Below are positions 7,101 through 15,966 of a stretch of DNA of 64,000 bases, one piece after another. The position numbers and the translations under genes were made by a program. This stretch comes from Afipia sp. 64-13. GTDB lineage: Bacteria > Pseudomonadota > Alphaproteobacteria > Rhizobiales > Xanthobacteraceae. Position 1 is the first letter of the stretch. Each line of letters starts with the position of its first letter. The notes beneath the pieces are model-generated. The model saw only the letters and a list, made by a program, of their open reading frames with translations, searched no databases and was not told where the DNA came from. Location: assembly GCA_001897755.1 (NCBI GenBank), contig MKUJ01000005.1, forward strand, positions 83,372-147,371, written 5' to 3'.

Positions 7101-9815
7101 TCAATCCCGCGCCATCGCTTCTTTCACGAGTTCCTCGGCGGCTTCCGCCAGCAACTCGTCGGAGGCCTCGCCATAGACCGCCTCGCGGCCAATTTCCAGC
7201 ATCACCGGCACCGCCAGCGGCGAAACCTGACCCAGTTCCCGATGGGTGATTCGCCGCCGGATGCGCGCCAGCATATCGCCGAGACGTCTTATATCCAAAA
7301 GCCCGGTGGCGGCATCGGCGCGCGCGGCACGCAGCAGAACGTGATCCGGCTGGTGCTTGCGCAGCACGTCATAAACGAGGTCGGTGGAGAACAGCACCTG
7401 CCGGCGCGACTTCTCCTCGCCGACGAAACGGCGCGGGATCAGGCCGGAGATCACCGCGCAGGTGCGGAAGGTGCGCTTCATCAACGCGGATTCGGCGAGC
7501 CAGGCTTCGAGATCGTCGCCCAGCATGTCGGGATCGAACAGCGCATCGAGATCGAGCCTGCCGTCACGGATCATCGCCGAGGCATCGCCCAGCATCCACA
7601 CCGCCAGCGCATATTCGTTGGCGACGAATCCGAGAGGGCGCATTCGCGCGCGCTCCAACCGCCGCGTCAGCAGCATGCCGAGCGTCTGATGCGCCAGCCG
7701 CCCCTCGAACGGATAGCAGACGAGGTAATGCTTGTCGGCGCGCGGGAAGGTTTCGACCACCAGTTCGCGCGGGCCGGGAATCTGCGAGAACGCCGCCTGC
7801 AGCGACAGCCAATCGCGCACCTGCTCCGGCAGGTACCGCCACGCCTTGCGGTCCGCGAGCAGAAGGCGCACGCGCTCGGCGAGATAAGTCGAGAGCGGAA
7901 ACTTGCCCCCCATGTAGGACGGCACTTTGGCGTCGGCGTCGTTGGCGCGCGAGACGTAGACCTGATCTTCCACCAGCGCCTCGTAGCGCACGATCTCGCC
8001 GCCGAACACGAAGGTGTCGCCGCCGACGAGGCCCTCGATGAAATATTCCTCGATCTCGCCGAGCAGCCGGCCGCCGCGCGCGATCGGTCCGGTCGAACCG
8101 CTGCCGCCGCGCCGCGCACGCACCAGGCGCACCTTCAGCATCGGCTCCTCAACGATGGTGCCGACATTGAGCCGGTAGCTTTGCCGCACTTTCGGATTGG
8201 CGACGCGCCAGCGCCCGGTCTTGTCCTGCTTGATGCGCGCGAACCGCTCGTAGCTTTTCAGCGCGTAGCCGCCGGTCGCGACGAAATCGATCACGTCGTC
8301 GAAGTCGGCGCGCGCAAGCTCAGCGTAAGGCGCGGCGCTGCGCACTTCGTCGTAGAGCTCGTCGGCCAGAAACGGCTCGCCGCAGGCGCGGCCGAGCACA
8401 TGCTGCGCCAAAACATCAAGCGCCCCGGAGCGCAAAGGCGGAGTGTCCTGCGCGTTCTCGGCCACCGCGTCGATGGCGGCGCGGCATTCCAGCACCTCGA
8501 AACGATTGGCCGGCACCATCACCGCGCGCGAGGGCTCATCTAACCTGTGATTGGCGCGGCCGATCCGTTGCATCAGGCGCGAGGCGCCCTTCGGCGCGCC
8601 GACATTGACGACCAGATCGATGTCGCCCCAGTCGATACCGAGATCGAGCGAAGAGGTGCAGACCACGCCGCGCAAGCGCCCCGCCGCCATCGCGTCCTCG
8701 ACCTTGCGGCGTTGCGCGACATCGAGCGAGCCGTGATGCAAAGCGATGGCGAGATTGTCGTCGTTGATGCGCCACAGTTCCTGAAACAGCATCTCCGCCT
8801 GCGAGCGGGTGTTGACGAACATCAGCGTGGTCTTGTTGGCCTTCACGAGATCATAGATCTCGTGCAGCGCATGGCGCGCCGAATGCCCGGCCCAGGGCAG
8901 CCGCTCGCGCGTATCCAGCATCTCGACGATCGGCGCGGCGCCGGCATCGGCGATGACGAGATCGGCGGCGCGCGGCTCATCCGGTTTCTGCGGCACCAGG
9001 AAGCGACACAGCGACTGCGGATCGGCGACGGTCGCCGACAGGCCGATCGCGGTGGCCTGCGGCGCGAGGTGCCACAGCCGCGCGAGGCCGAGGGAGAGCA
9101 GGTCGCCGCGCTTGGAGGTGACCAGCGCATGCAGTTCGTCGAGCACGATGCGCTTCAGCGACGAGAACATGTAGGGCGCGTCGTCCGACGACAGCAGCAG
9201 CGCAAGCTGTTCCGGCGTGGTCAGCATGATGTCGGGCGGATAGCGCCGCTGCCGCTGGCGCCGCGAGGCGGGCGTGTCGCCGGTGCGGGTCTCGACCCGG
9301 ATCGGCAGTTGCATGTCGGCGATCGGGCGTTCGAGATTGCGCGCGATGTCGACCGCCAGCGCCTTCAGCGGCGAGATGTAGAGAGTGTGGAGGCCAGGTG
9401 GTCTTCCCTCTCCCCTTGCGGGAGAGGGTGATCCGAAGCGAAGCGAAGGATCGGGAGAGGGGGAGCGCGTGCGCGCGCCACGAGAAGCTTTACCGCTCAC
9501 CCGTCTCGCCGCTTGCAGCGGCGCGCCACCCTCTCCCACAAGGGGAGAGGGGAAAGAAAGACCTGAGGCAGAAGAGGGTGAAGCGCGAGTCGTACGCGGA
9601 GCGGGGTCAGACAACTCCACCAGCGTCGGCAGAAAGCCCGCCAGCGTCTTGCCGGCGCCGGTCGGCGCGATCAGCAAGGTCGAGCGGCCTTCAAACGCCT
9701 TTTCCAGCAGCGCGAGCTGATGCGCACGAGGCGCCCAGCCCCGCGCGGCGAACCAGTGCGCGAAGCGATTCGGCAACAGCGGATGCAAAGGGGTCGAGGG
9801 TTCGGTGAGCGCCAC
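7101..9815 (-). CDS. Ligase-associated DNA damage response DEXH-box helicase (Lhr-like)
   Basis: 904 residues. Helicase motifs visible are Q-like (GWAPRAHQLALLEKA), I (APTGAGKT, residues 50-57), Ia (YISPLKALAVD), II (VLDELHAL), III (GLSATVAD), V (TSSLDLGIDW) and VI (QRIGRANHR), followed by the long Lhr C-terminal region. It belongs to the group encoded with an ATP-dependent ligase and probably unwinds DNA in a repair pathway. Residues 76-138, between motifs I and Ia, are encoded by a family C palindromic repeat (9402-9590) that stays open in frame and adds about 63 residues rich in Ser, Pro, Arg and Gly. The start is a GTG (VALTEPSTPL) without a strong ribosome site. Confidence 0.9.
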   Translation of the reverse strand: MALTEPSTPLHPLLPNRFAHWFAARGWAPRAHQLALLEKAFEGRSTLLIAPTGAGKTLAGFLPTLVELSDPAPRTTRASPSSASGLSFPSPLVGEGGAPLQAARRVSGKASRGARTRSPSPDPSLRFGSPSPARGEGRPPGLHTLYISPLKALAVDIARNLERPIADMQLPIRVETRTGDTPASRRQRQRRYPPDIMLTTPEQLALLLSSDDAPYMFSSLKRIVLDELHALVTSKRGDLLSLGLARLWHLAPQATAIGLSATVADPQSLCRFLVPQKPDEPRAADLVIADAGAAPIVEMLDTRERLPWAGHSARHALHEIYDLVKANKTTLMFVNTRSQAEMLFQELWRINDDNLAIALHHGSLDVAQRRKVEDAMAAGRLRGVVCTSSLDLGIDWGDIDLVVNVGAPKGASRLMQRIGRANHRLDEPSRAVMVPANRFEVLECRAAIDAVAENAQDTPPLRSGALDVLAQHVLGRACGEPFLADELYDEVRSAAPYAELARADFDDVIDFVATGGYALKSYERFARIKQDKTGRWRVANPKVRQSYRLNVGTIVEEPMLKVRLVRARRGGSGSTGPIARGGRLLGEIEEYFIEGLVGGDTFVFGGEIVRYEALVEDQVYVSRANDADAKVPSYMGGKFPLSTYLAERVRLLLADRKAWRYLPEQVRDWLSLQAAFSQIPGPRELVVETFPRADKHYLVCYPFEGRLAHQTLGMLLTRRLERARMRPLGFVANEYALAVWMLGDASAMIRDGRLDLDALFDPDMLGDDLEAWLAESALMKRTFRTCAVISGLIPRRFVGEEKSRRQVLFSTDLVYDVLRKHQPDHVLLRAARADAATGLLDIRRLGDMLARIRRRITHRELGQVSPLAVPVMLEIGREAVYGEASDELLAEAAEELVKEAMARD
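9402..9590. repeat. Family C element inside the helicase gene
   Basis: Both ends are small hairpins: CTCTCCCCTTGCGGGAGAGG near 9410-9429 and CCTCTCCCACAAGGGGAGAG near 9531-9550. The interior is variable and also includes GGATCGGGAGAGGGGG. The element lies wholly inside the helicase open frame, where it encodes SFPSPLVGEGG ... SPSPARGEG without a stop codon. Confidence 0.85.
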
Positions 9816-9895
9816 GCGCCCAAGGTAAGGTGCCGACGGATCAAGGTCGAGAGCGCGGCGTTACAGCTTTTTCGATTTTGATGAATCAAGCACTC

Positions 9896-10015
9896 CGTCA
9901 TGGCCAAGCATAGCCCGTCGAAGACGGGCGTAAACGCCCTTATGTCCCGGCCATCCACGTCTTCGTGATTGAAGTTCCCAAGACGTGGATGCCCGGCCTA
10001 AAGCCGGGCATGACG
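9896..10015. repeat. Family D element, long form
   Basis: CCGTCATGGCCAAGCATAGC opens the element and GCCGGGCATGACG closes it, with ATCCACGTCTT / AAGACGTGGAT inside. The apical hairpin CCCGTCGAAGACGGG is shared with the long forms at 6146 and 21435. It lies between the helicase and methyltransferase genes. Confidence 0.8.
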
Positions 10016-10108
10016 AGTTGCTAATTCCGTCTCAGCCAAATCCGCTTCATATCCGGCAAATCGGAAGTGCTCGATCAAGGCGTGAAACGCTCCAGATTCC
10101 GTGTCGCT

Positions 10109-11038
10109 TCAACCTTTCTTGCGCGCGACGACAACGAGGCCGGGCACCGGCTCGCCCCTTTCCTCGCGGGTCGAGGCCGCCGACAGGCTGGCGAGTTCGA
10201 GCCCCGCCGCCGCGATCGCCGCGTGGACATGATCCGCGCCATGGCAATAGCGCAGGCCCGCGCCGAGGATGACGCCGGGACCGTCATGGGTTTCGGTGGT
10301 GAAGGCGAGAATGCCGCCGCTCCGCAGCACCCGCGCCATTTCTTGCGCCAGCGGCGCAAGATCGGACAGATAGATCACCGCGTCGGCGGCGAGCACAAGA
10401 TCGAGGCTGTTGTCCGGCTCGGCGCGCAGGCCCTGCACCATGTCGGCAACCTCGAGCCGGGCATAAAGGCCGGTCGGGCGCGCCTGTTCGATCATTTTCG
10501 GCGACAGATCGACGCCGATGAACTCGCCGACATCGCCGGCGAATTCGCGGGCCGCGAGGCCCGTTCCACATCCAAGGTCAGCCGCCCGCTGGAAAAAAGC
10601 CGGGCGGCCGGTGCCATGGAAGATGGTGAGCACCGCCTTTCGCAAAATCTGCGGGCCGCGATAGTTGAGATCGCCGACCAGCGCCTTCTCGAAGCGCGGC
10701 GCGTACTGATCGAACAGCGTGCGCACATAGTCCGGCGGCATCTCGGCAAGCTCCGCCGCCCCGAGCCGCATCAGCCGCAGCCGTGCGCCGTGGCGATCCG
10801 CGGGATCGGTCTCGCAGGCCTTGCGGTATGCCCGGATCGCGGCGCCGTGCTGGTTGAGCTGCTGGCTCAGTTCCCCGAGCGCGAACCAGGCCGAGGTGAA
10901 GCCGGGCGCCAGTTCCGCCGCCTGCCCCATCAGATCCGCCGCCGCGACCAGATCGCCGCGCGCTTCCAGATCGCGCGCGAAATCATAGCGCCGGTCCGCG
11001 ATCAAATCGCCTGAGGACAGGAACAGCGGCGCGGGCAT
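10109..11038 (-). CDS. Class I SAM-dependent methyltransferase with N-terminal TPR-like segment
   Basis: 309 residues. The N-terminal 90 residues contain a TPR-like helix pair (ADLMGQAAELAPGFTSAWFALGEL). The C-terminal part has SAM-binding motif I, AADLGCGTGLAAREF, the acidic residue after strand 2 (IGVDLSPKMIEQA) and a motif IV-like VLAADAVIYL. TPR-methyltransferase fusions of this type are common in alphaproteobacteria as predicted methyltransferases; the substrate is unknown. The gene starts divergently 49 bases from the exonuclease gene, so they may share a control region. Confidence 0.8.
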   Translation of the reverse strand: MPAPLFLSSGDLIADRRYDFARDLEARGDLVAAADLMGQAAELAPGFTSAWFALGELSQQLNQHGAAIRAYRKACETDPADRHGARLRLMRLGAAELAEMPPDYVRTLFDQYAPRFEKALVGDLNYRGPQILRKAVLTIFHGTGRPAFFQRAADLGCGTGLAAREFAGDVGEFIGVDLSPKMIEQARPTGLYARLEVADMVQGLRAEPDNSLDLVLAADAVIYLSDLAPLAQEMARVLRSGGILAFTTETHDGPGVILGAGLRYCHGADHVHAAIAAAGLELASLSAASTREERGEPVPGLVVVARKKG

Positions 11039-11087
11039 GCAGGGACGTGCGACTCCAATATGGCGGACGGCGCCCTATATCACGGGA

Positions 11088-12125
11088 ATGCGTCCGCAAA
11101 ACATCCTGATCCCGACATCCGCCGGATTATGTTGCAAGCCGGGGGGCTTCCATATCGACCCGGTGCGGCCGGTGGAGCGGGCGCTGATTACCCACGGCCA
11201 TTCCGACCACGCCCGCCCCGGCCATGGCGCGGTGCTGGCGACCCGGGAAACCCTCGACATCATGCGGCTGCGCTATGGCGACAATTTCGCCGGCTCAACC
11301 CAGGCGGTCAGCTATGGCGAGCGGCTGCGGATCGGCAAGACCGAGGTCGCCTTCCACCCGGCCGGTCATGTGCTCGGCTCGGCGCAGATCGCGGTCGAGC
11401 ATGGCGGCCTGCGCATCGTCGTCTCCGGCGACTACAAGGACGTGTCCGATCCGACCTGCGCGCCGTTCGAGACCGTGCCGTGCGACGTGTTCATCACCGA
11501 GGCGACCTTCGGCCTGCCGGTGTTCCGCCATGGCGATGCCGATGGCGAGATCCGCAAGCTGCTGGAGTCCGTCGCGCTGTTTCCCGAGCGCGCGCATCTG
11601 GTCGGCGCCTATGCGCTCGGCAAGGCGCAGCGGGTGATCGCGCTGCTGCGCAAGGCCGGCTATGACGCGCCGGTCTATCTGCACGGCGCGATGGAAAGCC
11701 TCACGCGCTATTATCAAAGCCGCGGCATCGATCTTGGCGAATTGCGCCTCGCGCGCGACGCGAAGAAGGCCGAACTCGCCGGCACCATCACGCTGGCGCC
11801 GCCCTCCGCCATCACCGACATCTGGACAAGACGATTCCCCGATCCGGTCGCCGCTTTCGCCTCGGGCTGGATGCGCACCCGCGCCCGCGCGCGGCAGAAG
11901 GGCATCGAACTGCCGCTGGTGATCTCCGATCACGCCGACTGGGACGGCCTCACCGCCACCATCGCCGCGACCGGCGCGAGCGAGATCTGGGTTACGCACG
12001 GCCAGGAGGACGCGCTGGTGCACTGGTGCGGGACCAAAGGCCTGAAAGCGCGGCCGCTCGATCTGGTCGGCTATGGCGATGAGGACGAGGCGCCGACGCC
12101 GGCGAGCGAAGGCGACGGCGCATGA
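11088..12125 (+). CDS. Ligase-associated DNA exonuclease (metallo-beta-lactamase fold)
   Basis: 345 residues from the ATG at 11088 (MRPQNILIPTSAGLCCKPGG). Beta-CASP/MBL features include the metal motif THGHSDHARPGH, the downstream HPAGHVLGSAQI, SGDYKD, ITEATFGLP and a late SDHADW. It resembles the ligase-associated exonuclease family (TIGR04122-like). Its stop overlaps the start of the ligase gene (ATGA), which indicates translational coupling. An upstream ATG at 11037 would add 17 residues without homology. The likely role is processing DNA ends before sealing by the adjacent ligase. Confidence 0.88.
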   Translation: MRPQNILIPTSAGLCCKPGGFHIDPVRPVERALITHGHSDHARPGHGAVLATRETLDIMRLRYGDNFAGSTQAVSYGERLRIGKTEVAFHPAGHVLGSAQIAVEHGGLRIVVSGDYKDVSDPTCAPFETVPCDVFITEATFGLPVFRHGDADGEIRKLLESVALFPERAHLVGAYALGKAQRVIALLRKAGYDAPVYLHGAMESLTRYYQSRGIDLGELRLARDAKKAELAGTITLAPPSAITDIWTRRFPDPVAAFASGWMRTRARARQKGIELPLVISDHADWDGLTATIAATGASEIWVTHGQEDALVHWCGTKGLKARPLDLVGYGDEDEAPTPASEGDGA

Positions 12126-13966
12126 ACCGCTTCGCGCATCTGCTCGATCGCCTCGCCTACGAGCCCGGCCGCAACAACAAGCTGCGGCTGATCACCGCCT
12201 ATTTCCGCGAGACGCCAGATCCCGACCGCGGCTGGGCGCTGGCGGCGCTGACCGGCGCGCTGTCGTTCCGCCACGCCAAGCCCGGCCTGATCCGCGACCT
12301 GATCGCGGCCCGCACCGACCCCGTGCTGTTCGCGCTGTCCTACGACTATGTCGGCGACCTGTCGGAAACCGTGGCACTGATGTGGCCGTCTCCCCGGGAG
12401 CGATCAGTCCCCTCTCCCGCTTGCGGTGGAGGGTTAGGGAGGGGGAATGCAGCGAGGGGGAATGGTCTTCAAGGCGAAGCGCCCCCACCCGGCGCACTGC
12501 GCGCGCCGACCTCCCCCGCAAGCGGGAGAGGTGGGAAGTCCGCTGAAAACGCGAGGGATGAAAACTCCGCTGAAACACACTCACCCACCCTCACCGAAAT
12601 CGTCACCACGCTGCACACCCTCGGCAAGACCGAAATTCCCGCGCAGCTTGCAAGCTGGCTCGACGACCTCGACGAGACCGGACGCTGGGCGCTGCTCAAG
12701 CTGGTCACCGGAGCGTTGCGCATCGGCGTCTCGGCGCGGCTCGCCAAGACCGCCGCCGCCGCGCTCGGCGGCAAGGATCCGCACGAGATCGAACTGATCT
12801 GGCCGGGCCTCGCCCCGCCTTATCTCGATCTGTTCGCCTGGCTGGAGGGTCGCGCCGACAAACCGGTCAACCGCGATCCCGCGCCGTTCCGCCCGGTAAT
12901 GCTGGCGCATGCCATCGAGGACAGCGACTTCGCCGCGCTCGATCCCGCCGATTTCATCGCCGAATGGAAATGGGACGGCATCCGCGTGCAGGCGGTCAGC
13001 AGCCGCACCGGCGAGGACGGCATGCTCGCGCGGCTGTATTCGCGCAGCGGCGAGGACATCACCGCGAGCTTTCCCGATCTCGTCCCATCATTGCGCCTGC
13101 AGGGGACGATCGACGGCGAGCTGCTGGTGCTGCGCGAGGGGCGGGTGCAAAGCTTCAACGTGCTGCAGCAGCGCCTCAACCGCAAAACCGTGACGCCGAA
13201 GCTGATGAAGGATTATCCGATCCATCTGCGCGCCTACGACCTGCTCGCCGAGGGCGAGGACGATCTGCGCGAACTGCCGTTCGCCGCGCGGCGTGCACGA
13301 CTGGAGGCATTCGTCGCGAAGCTCGGCGATCCGCGCATCGATCTGTCGCCAATGGTGCCGTTCGCGACGTGGGACACGCTGACCGCCGCGCGCGCCGATC
13401 CCGCCAGCGCCGGCGCAAGCGAGGATGCCGACGCGGTGGAAGGCGTGATGCTGAAGCGCCGCGACGCACTCTATTTGCCGGGACGGCCGAAAGGCCAGTG
13501 GTGGAAATGGAAGCGCGATCCGCATGTGATCGACGCGGTGCTGATGTATGCGCAGCGCGGCCACGGCAAGCGCTCGTCGTTCTATTCCGACTACACCTTC
13601 GGCGTCTGGACAACGACCGACGAAGGCGACCTGCTGGTGCCAGTCGGCAAGGCCTATTTCGGTTTCACCGACAAGGAGCTTTTGCAGATCGACCGCTTCA
13701 TCCGCCGCAACACCATCGAGAAGTTCGGCCCGGTGCGCCATGTGGTGCACGAGCCCGATCAGGGTCTGGTGTTCGAGGTGGCGTTCGAAGGCCTCGCGCG
13801 CTCGCCACGTCACAAATCGGGTCTGGCGATGCGCTTTCCACGCATCAGCCGGCTGCGCTGGGACAAGCCGCCGGGCGAGGCCGACCGGCTGGAGACGCTG
13901 GAGCGGATGCTGAAGGAGGAGACGCGCGCGCCCGGCGAGACGGTGCTGCGCAAGACCGCGCCGTGA
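12122..13966 (+). CDS. ATP-dependent DNA ligase (ligase-associated repair cluster type)
   Basis: 614 residues. Nucleotidyltransferase motif I is EWKWDGIR with the adenylated lysine at residue 283; RLYSRSGEDIT, TIDGELLVL and the C-terminal GVMLKRRDALY and QWWKWKRDP follow in the expected order, with an OB-fold domain after them. Such ligases seal breaks in a minor repair pathway alongside the exonuclease, the helicase and PdeM. Residues about 90-150 derive from a family C palindromic repeat at 12389-12575 that remains open in frame and separates ETVALMWP from PTLTEIVTTL, which are adjacent in relatives I remember. This makes the protein about 60 residues longer than usual. Confidence 0.9.
   Translation: MNRFAHLLDRLAYEPGRNNKLRLITAYFRETPDPDRGWALAALTGALSFRHAKPGLIRDLIAARTDPVLFALSYDYVGDLSETVALMWPSPRERSVPSPACGGGLGRGNAARGNGLQGEAPPPGALRAPTSPASGRGGKSAENARDENSAETHSPTLTEIVTTLHTLGKTEIPAQLASWLDDLDETGRWALLKLVTGALRIGVSARLAKTAAAALGGKDPHEIELIWPGLAPPYLDLFAWLEGRADKPVNRDPAPFRPVMLAHAIEDSDFAALDPADFIAEWKWDGIRVQAVSSRTGEDGMLARLYSRSGEDITASFPDLVPSLRLQGTIDGELLVLREGRVQSFNVLQQRLNRKTVTPKLMKDYPIHLRAYDLLAEGEDDLRELPFAARRARLEAFVAKLGDPRIDLSPMVPFATWDTLTAARADPASAGASEDADAVEGVMLKRRDALYLPGRPKGQWWKWKRDPHVIDAVLMYAQRGHGKRSSFYSDYTFGVWTTTDEGDLLVPVGKAYFGFTDKELLQIDRFIRRNTIEKFGPVRHVVHEPDQGLVFEVAFEGLARSPRHKSGLAMRFPRISRLRWDKPPGEADRLETLERMLKEETRAPGETVLRKTAP
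12389..12575. repeat. Family C element inside the ligase gene
   Basis: Terminal hairpins CCTCTCCCGCTTGCGGTGGAG (near 12411) and CCCCCGCAAGCGGGAGAGG (near 12513) bracket a variable centre. The unit is translated as SVPSPACGGGLGRG ... TSPASGRGGK with no stop codon or frameshift. Outer boundaries are estimated from where ligase homology breaks and resumes. Confidence 0.8.
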
Positions 13967-14117
13967 TGCCGCGCCGCGCATCCGCGCCATGTCGATGAAC
14001 ATTTCGTCAGGAAAAAGCCTGCTCCCCTTCCAAGGTGAGTGCTTGACGGCGGCGCTTTCCGCCACCAATTGCGCCAAAGCGTGCTATCATGGCGACGCGA
14101 TGAATCAGGAGACAACG

Positions 14118-14423
14118 ATGCAGGACGAGGTCAGGGACTTGCCGGCGCGGGGCGATCAGTGGTCGCGCTTTCTCGGCGGCTCGCCGCTCGGCGTGCTGCT
14201 GCGGCTGGTGCTGATGTCGGTGCTGGTCGGCGTGGTGCTCGCGGCGCTCGGCCTCGATCCGTGGAACATCATCGCCTCGATCCAGCGGCTGGCCGACTGG
14301 ATCTGGTCGCTCGGCTTCGACGCCATCACCGGCCTGTGGCGCTACTTCCTGCTCGGCGCCGTGATCGTGATCCCGATCTGGCTGCTGTCGCGCCTGTTCA
14401 GCGCCGGCGGCACGCGGCGGTGA
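14118..14423 (+). CDS. Small two-segment membrane protein (DUF6460-like)
   Basis: 101 residues from the ATG at 14118, which has a good ribosome site (AGGAG at 14107-14111, six bases upstream). An earlier ATG at 14100 adds six residues. Two hydrophobic stretches are visible, VLLRLVLMSVLVGVVLAAL and YFLLGAVIVIPIWLLSRLF, separated by a short amphipathic part (PWNIIASIQRLADWIW). Similar small proteins are widespread in Bradyrhizobium-type genomes without known function. It stands alone between the ligase gene and a repeat. Confidence 0.7.
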   Translation: MQDEVRDLPARGDQWSRFLGGSPLGVLLRLVLMSVLVGVVLAALGLDPWNIIASIQRLADWIWSLGFDAITGLWRYFLLGAVIVIPIWLLSRLFSAGGTRR

Positions 14424-14477
14424 GGGACCGTACGCAGTCTGACGTGACAGATGATGCCAAGCGAATTTCTTAGGACC

Positions 14478-14567
14478 CGTCATGCCCGGCCTTGTGCCGG
14501 GCATCCACGTCCTTACGAAATATCCGCAAGAAAGACGTGGATGGCCGGACTAAATCCGGCCATGACG
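14478..14567. repeat. Family D element, short form
   Basis: CGTCATGCCCGGCCTTGTGC ... CATCCACGT ... ACGTGGATGGCCGG ... CCGGCCATGACG: the arms pair and the apical loop is TTGT, the plain form of the family. It lies between the small membrane protein gene and the MATE gene. Confidence 0.85.
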
Positions 14568-14622
14568 AAATAGAAGCCAATCGCCCCTCATTGACTCCTC
14601 TCAGTTTCCCGCATCCGACCTC

Positions 14623-15966
14623 ATGACCTCTCCCCCGCTCACGCACGGCCGCGTGTTCGCGATCGCCGGCCCGGCGATGCTGGCGAACCTGACCACGCCG
14701 CTGCTCGGCATCGTCGCCACCGCGGTGATCGGCCGGCTCGGCGAGGCGCATCTGCTCGGCGGCGTGGCGATGGCCTCGGTGGTGTTCGACTGCCTGTTCT
14801 GGCTGTTCGGTTTCCTGCGCATGAGCACGGTGGCGCTGACCGCGCAGGCACTCGGCGCGAACGATGCGCTGGAGATGCGCGCCACGCTCGGACGCGGCCT
14901 CCTGCTCGCGCTGCTCTGCGGCGCGGCGTTGCTGCTCGCGCAGGCACCGCTCACGCGCATCACCTTCGAACTGATGGGCGCGAGCGGCCCGGTGACCGAG
15001 GCGGCTTCGCTCTATTTTCAGATCCGGCTGTGGTCTTCGCCGCTGCTGCTCGCCAATTACGCCGTGCTCGGCTGGCTGATCGGGCAGGCCCGCACCGGCT
15101 GGGCGCTGGCGATCCAGATCACCATCAATGTCATCAACATCGCCGCCACCATGCTGTTCGTGCTGGTTCTGGCGCAGGGCATCGCCGGCGCCGCCTATGC
15201 GGCGATCCTCGCCGAGGGCTGCGGTCTCGTGTTCGGTCTCACGCTGGCGCGGCGCATGCTCGCGGGCCACGGCTTCCGTGTGCCGCGCGCCGTGCTGTTC
15301 GACCGCGCGCGCCTGACGCGGATGATGGCCATCAACCGCGACATCATGATCCGCACCATGGCGCTGATCGGCGCGTTTTTGTTCTTCACGGCGCAAGGCG
15401 CGCGCGCCGGCGACGTGGTGCTGGCGGCCAATGCGATCCTGAATAATTTCGCGCTGATCGGCTCGTTTTTCCTCGACGGCCTCGCCACCGCCGCCGAACA
15501 GCTCTGCGGCCGCAGCGTCGGCGCGCGCGATCGCGGCGGCTTTCTGCGCGCAACGCGCCTCGTGCTCGGCTGGAGCCTCGGCTTCGCGCTGGCGGTGACG
15601 CTGGCGCTCATGCTCGGCGGCGGCGCGCTGATCGATCTGATGACCACCAGCGACGAGGTGCGGATCGCGGCGCGCGAATTCATGTGGCTGGCGGCGCTGG
15701 CGCCGGTGTGCGGCGTGATGGCCTATGCCTATGACGGCATCTATATCGGCGCGACCTGGGCGCGCGACATGCGCAATCTGATGGTGGCCGCGTTCGCGAT
15801 CTATCTCGCCGCCTGGGCGGCGCTGCAACCGTTCGGCAATGCCGGACTGTGGCTGGCGCTGCTGATTTTCCTGCTGACGCGCGGCGCGTTGCAGGCGCTG
15901 CGCTATCGCGGCCTGCTCGATGCGTCCTTCACCGCGCCGCTCAGTCCGGCCAGTCTTCCGCGGTGA
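14623..15966 (+). CDS. dinF: MATE family efflux transporter (DinF-like)
   Basis: 447 residues with about twelve hydrophobic segments and an internal duplication. The N-terminal signature IAGPAMLANLTTPLLGIVAT and the second-half AANAILNNFALIGSFFLDGLATAAEQL are typical of the DinF branch of MATE exporters, which use ion gradients to expel cationic compounds. It sits alone. Its last 26 bases overlap the 3-prime end of pyrD on the other strand, so the two genes converge without an intervening terminator. Confidence 0.88.
   Translation: MTSPPLTHGRVFAIAGPAMLANLTTPLLGIVATAVIGRLGEAHLLGGVAMASVVFDCLFWLFGFLRMSTVALTAQALGANDALEMRATLGRGLLLALLCGAALLLAQAPLTRITFELMGASGPVTEAASLYFQIRLWSSPLLLANYAVLGWLIGQARTGWALAIQITINVINIAATMLFVLVLAQGIAGAAYAAILAEGCGLVFGLTLARRMLAGHGFRVPRAVLFDRARLTRMMAINRDIMIRTMALIGAFLFFTAQGARAGDVVLAANAILNNFALIGSFFLDGLATAAEQLCGRSVGARDRGGFLRATRLVLGWSLGFALAVTLALMLGGGALIDLMTTSDEVRIAAREFMWLAALAPVCGVMAYAYDGIYIGATWARDMRNLMVAAFAIYLAAWAALQPFGNAGLWLALLIFLLTRGALQALRYRGLLDASFTAPLSPASLPR

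Noticed and set aside
9402..9590. Helicase gene split by a frameshift at the repeat
   Set aside because: The frame runs without stop or shift through the repeat, and helicase motifs on both sides are in the same frame.
14470..15828. Minus-strand open frame of 452 codons
   Set aside because: It is antisense to the MATE transporter and is composed mostly of Arg, His, Gln and Ala without recognisable domains.
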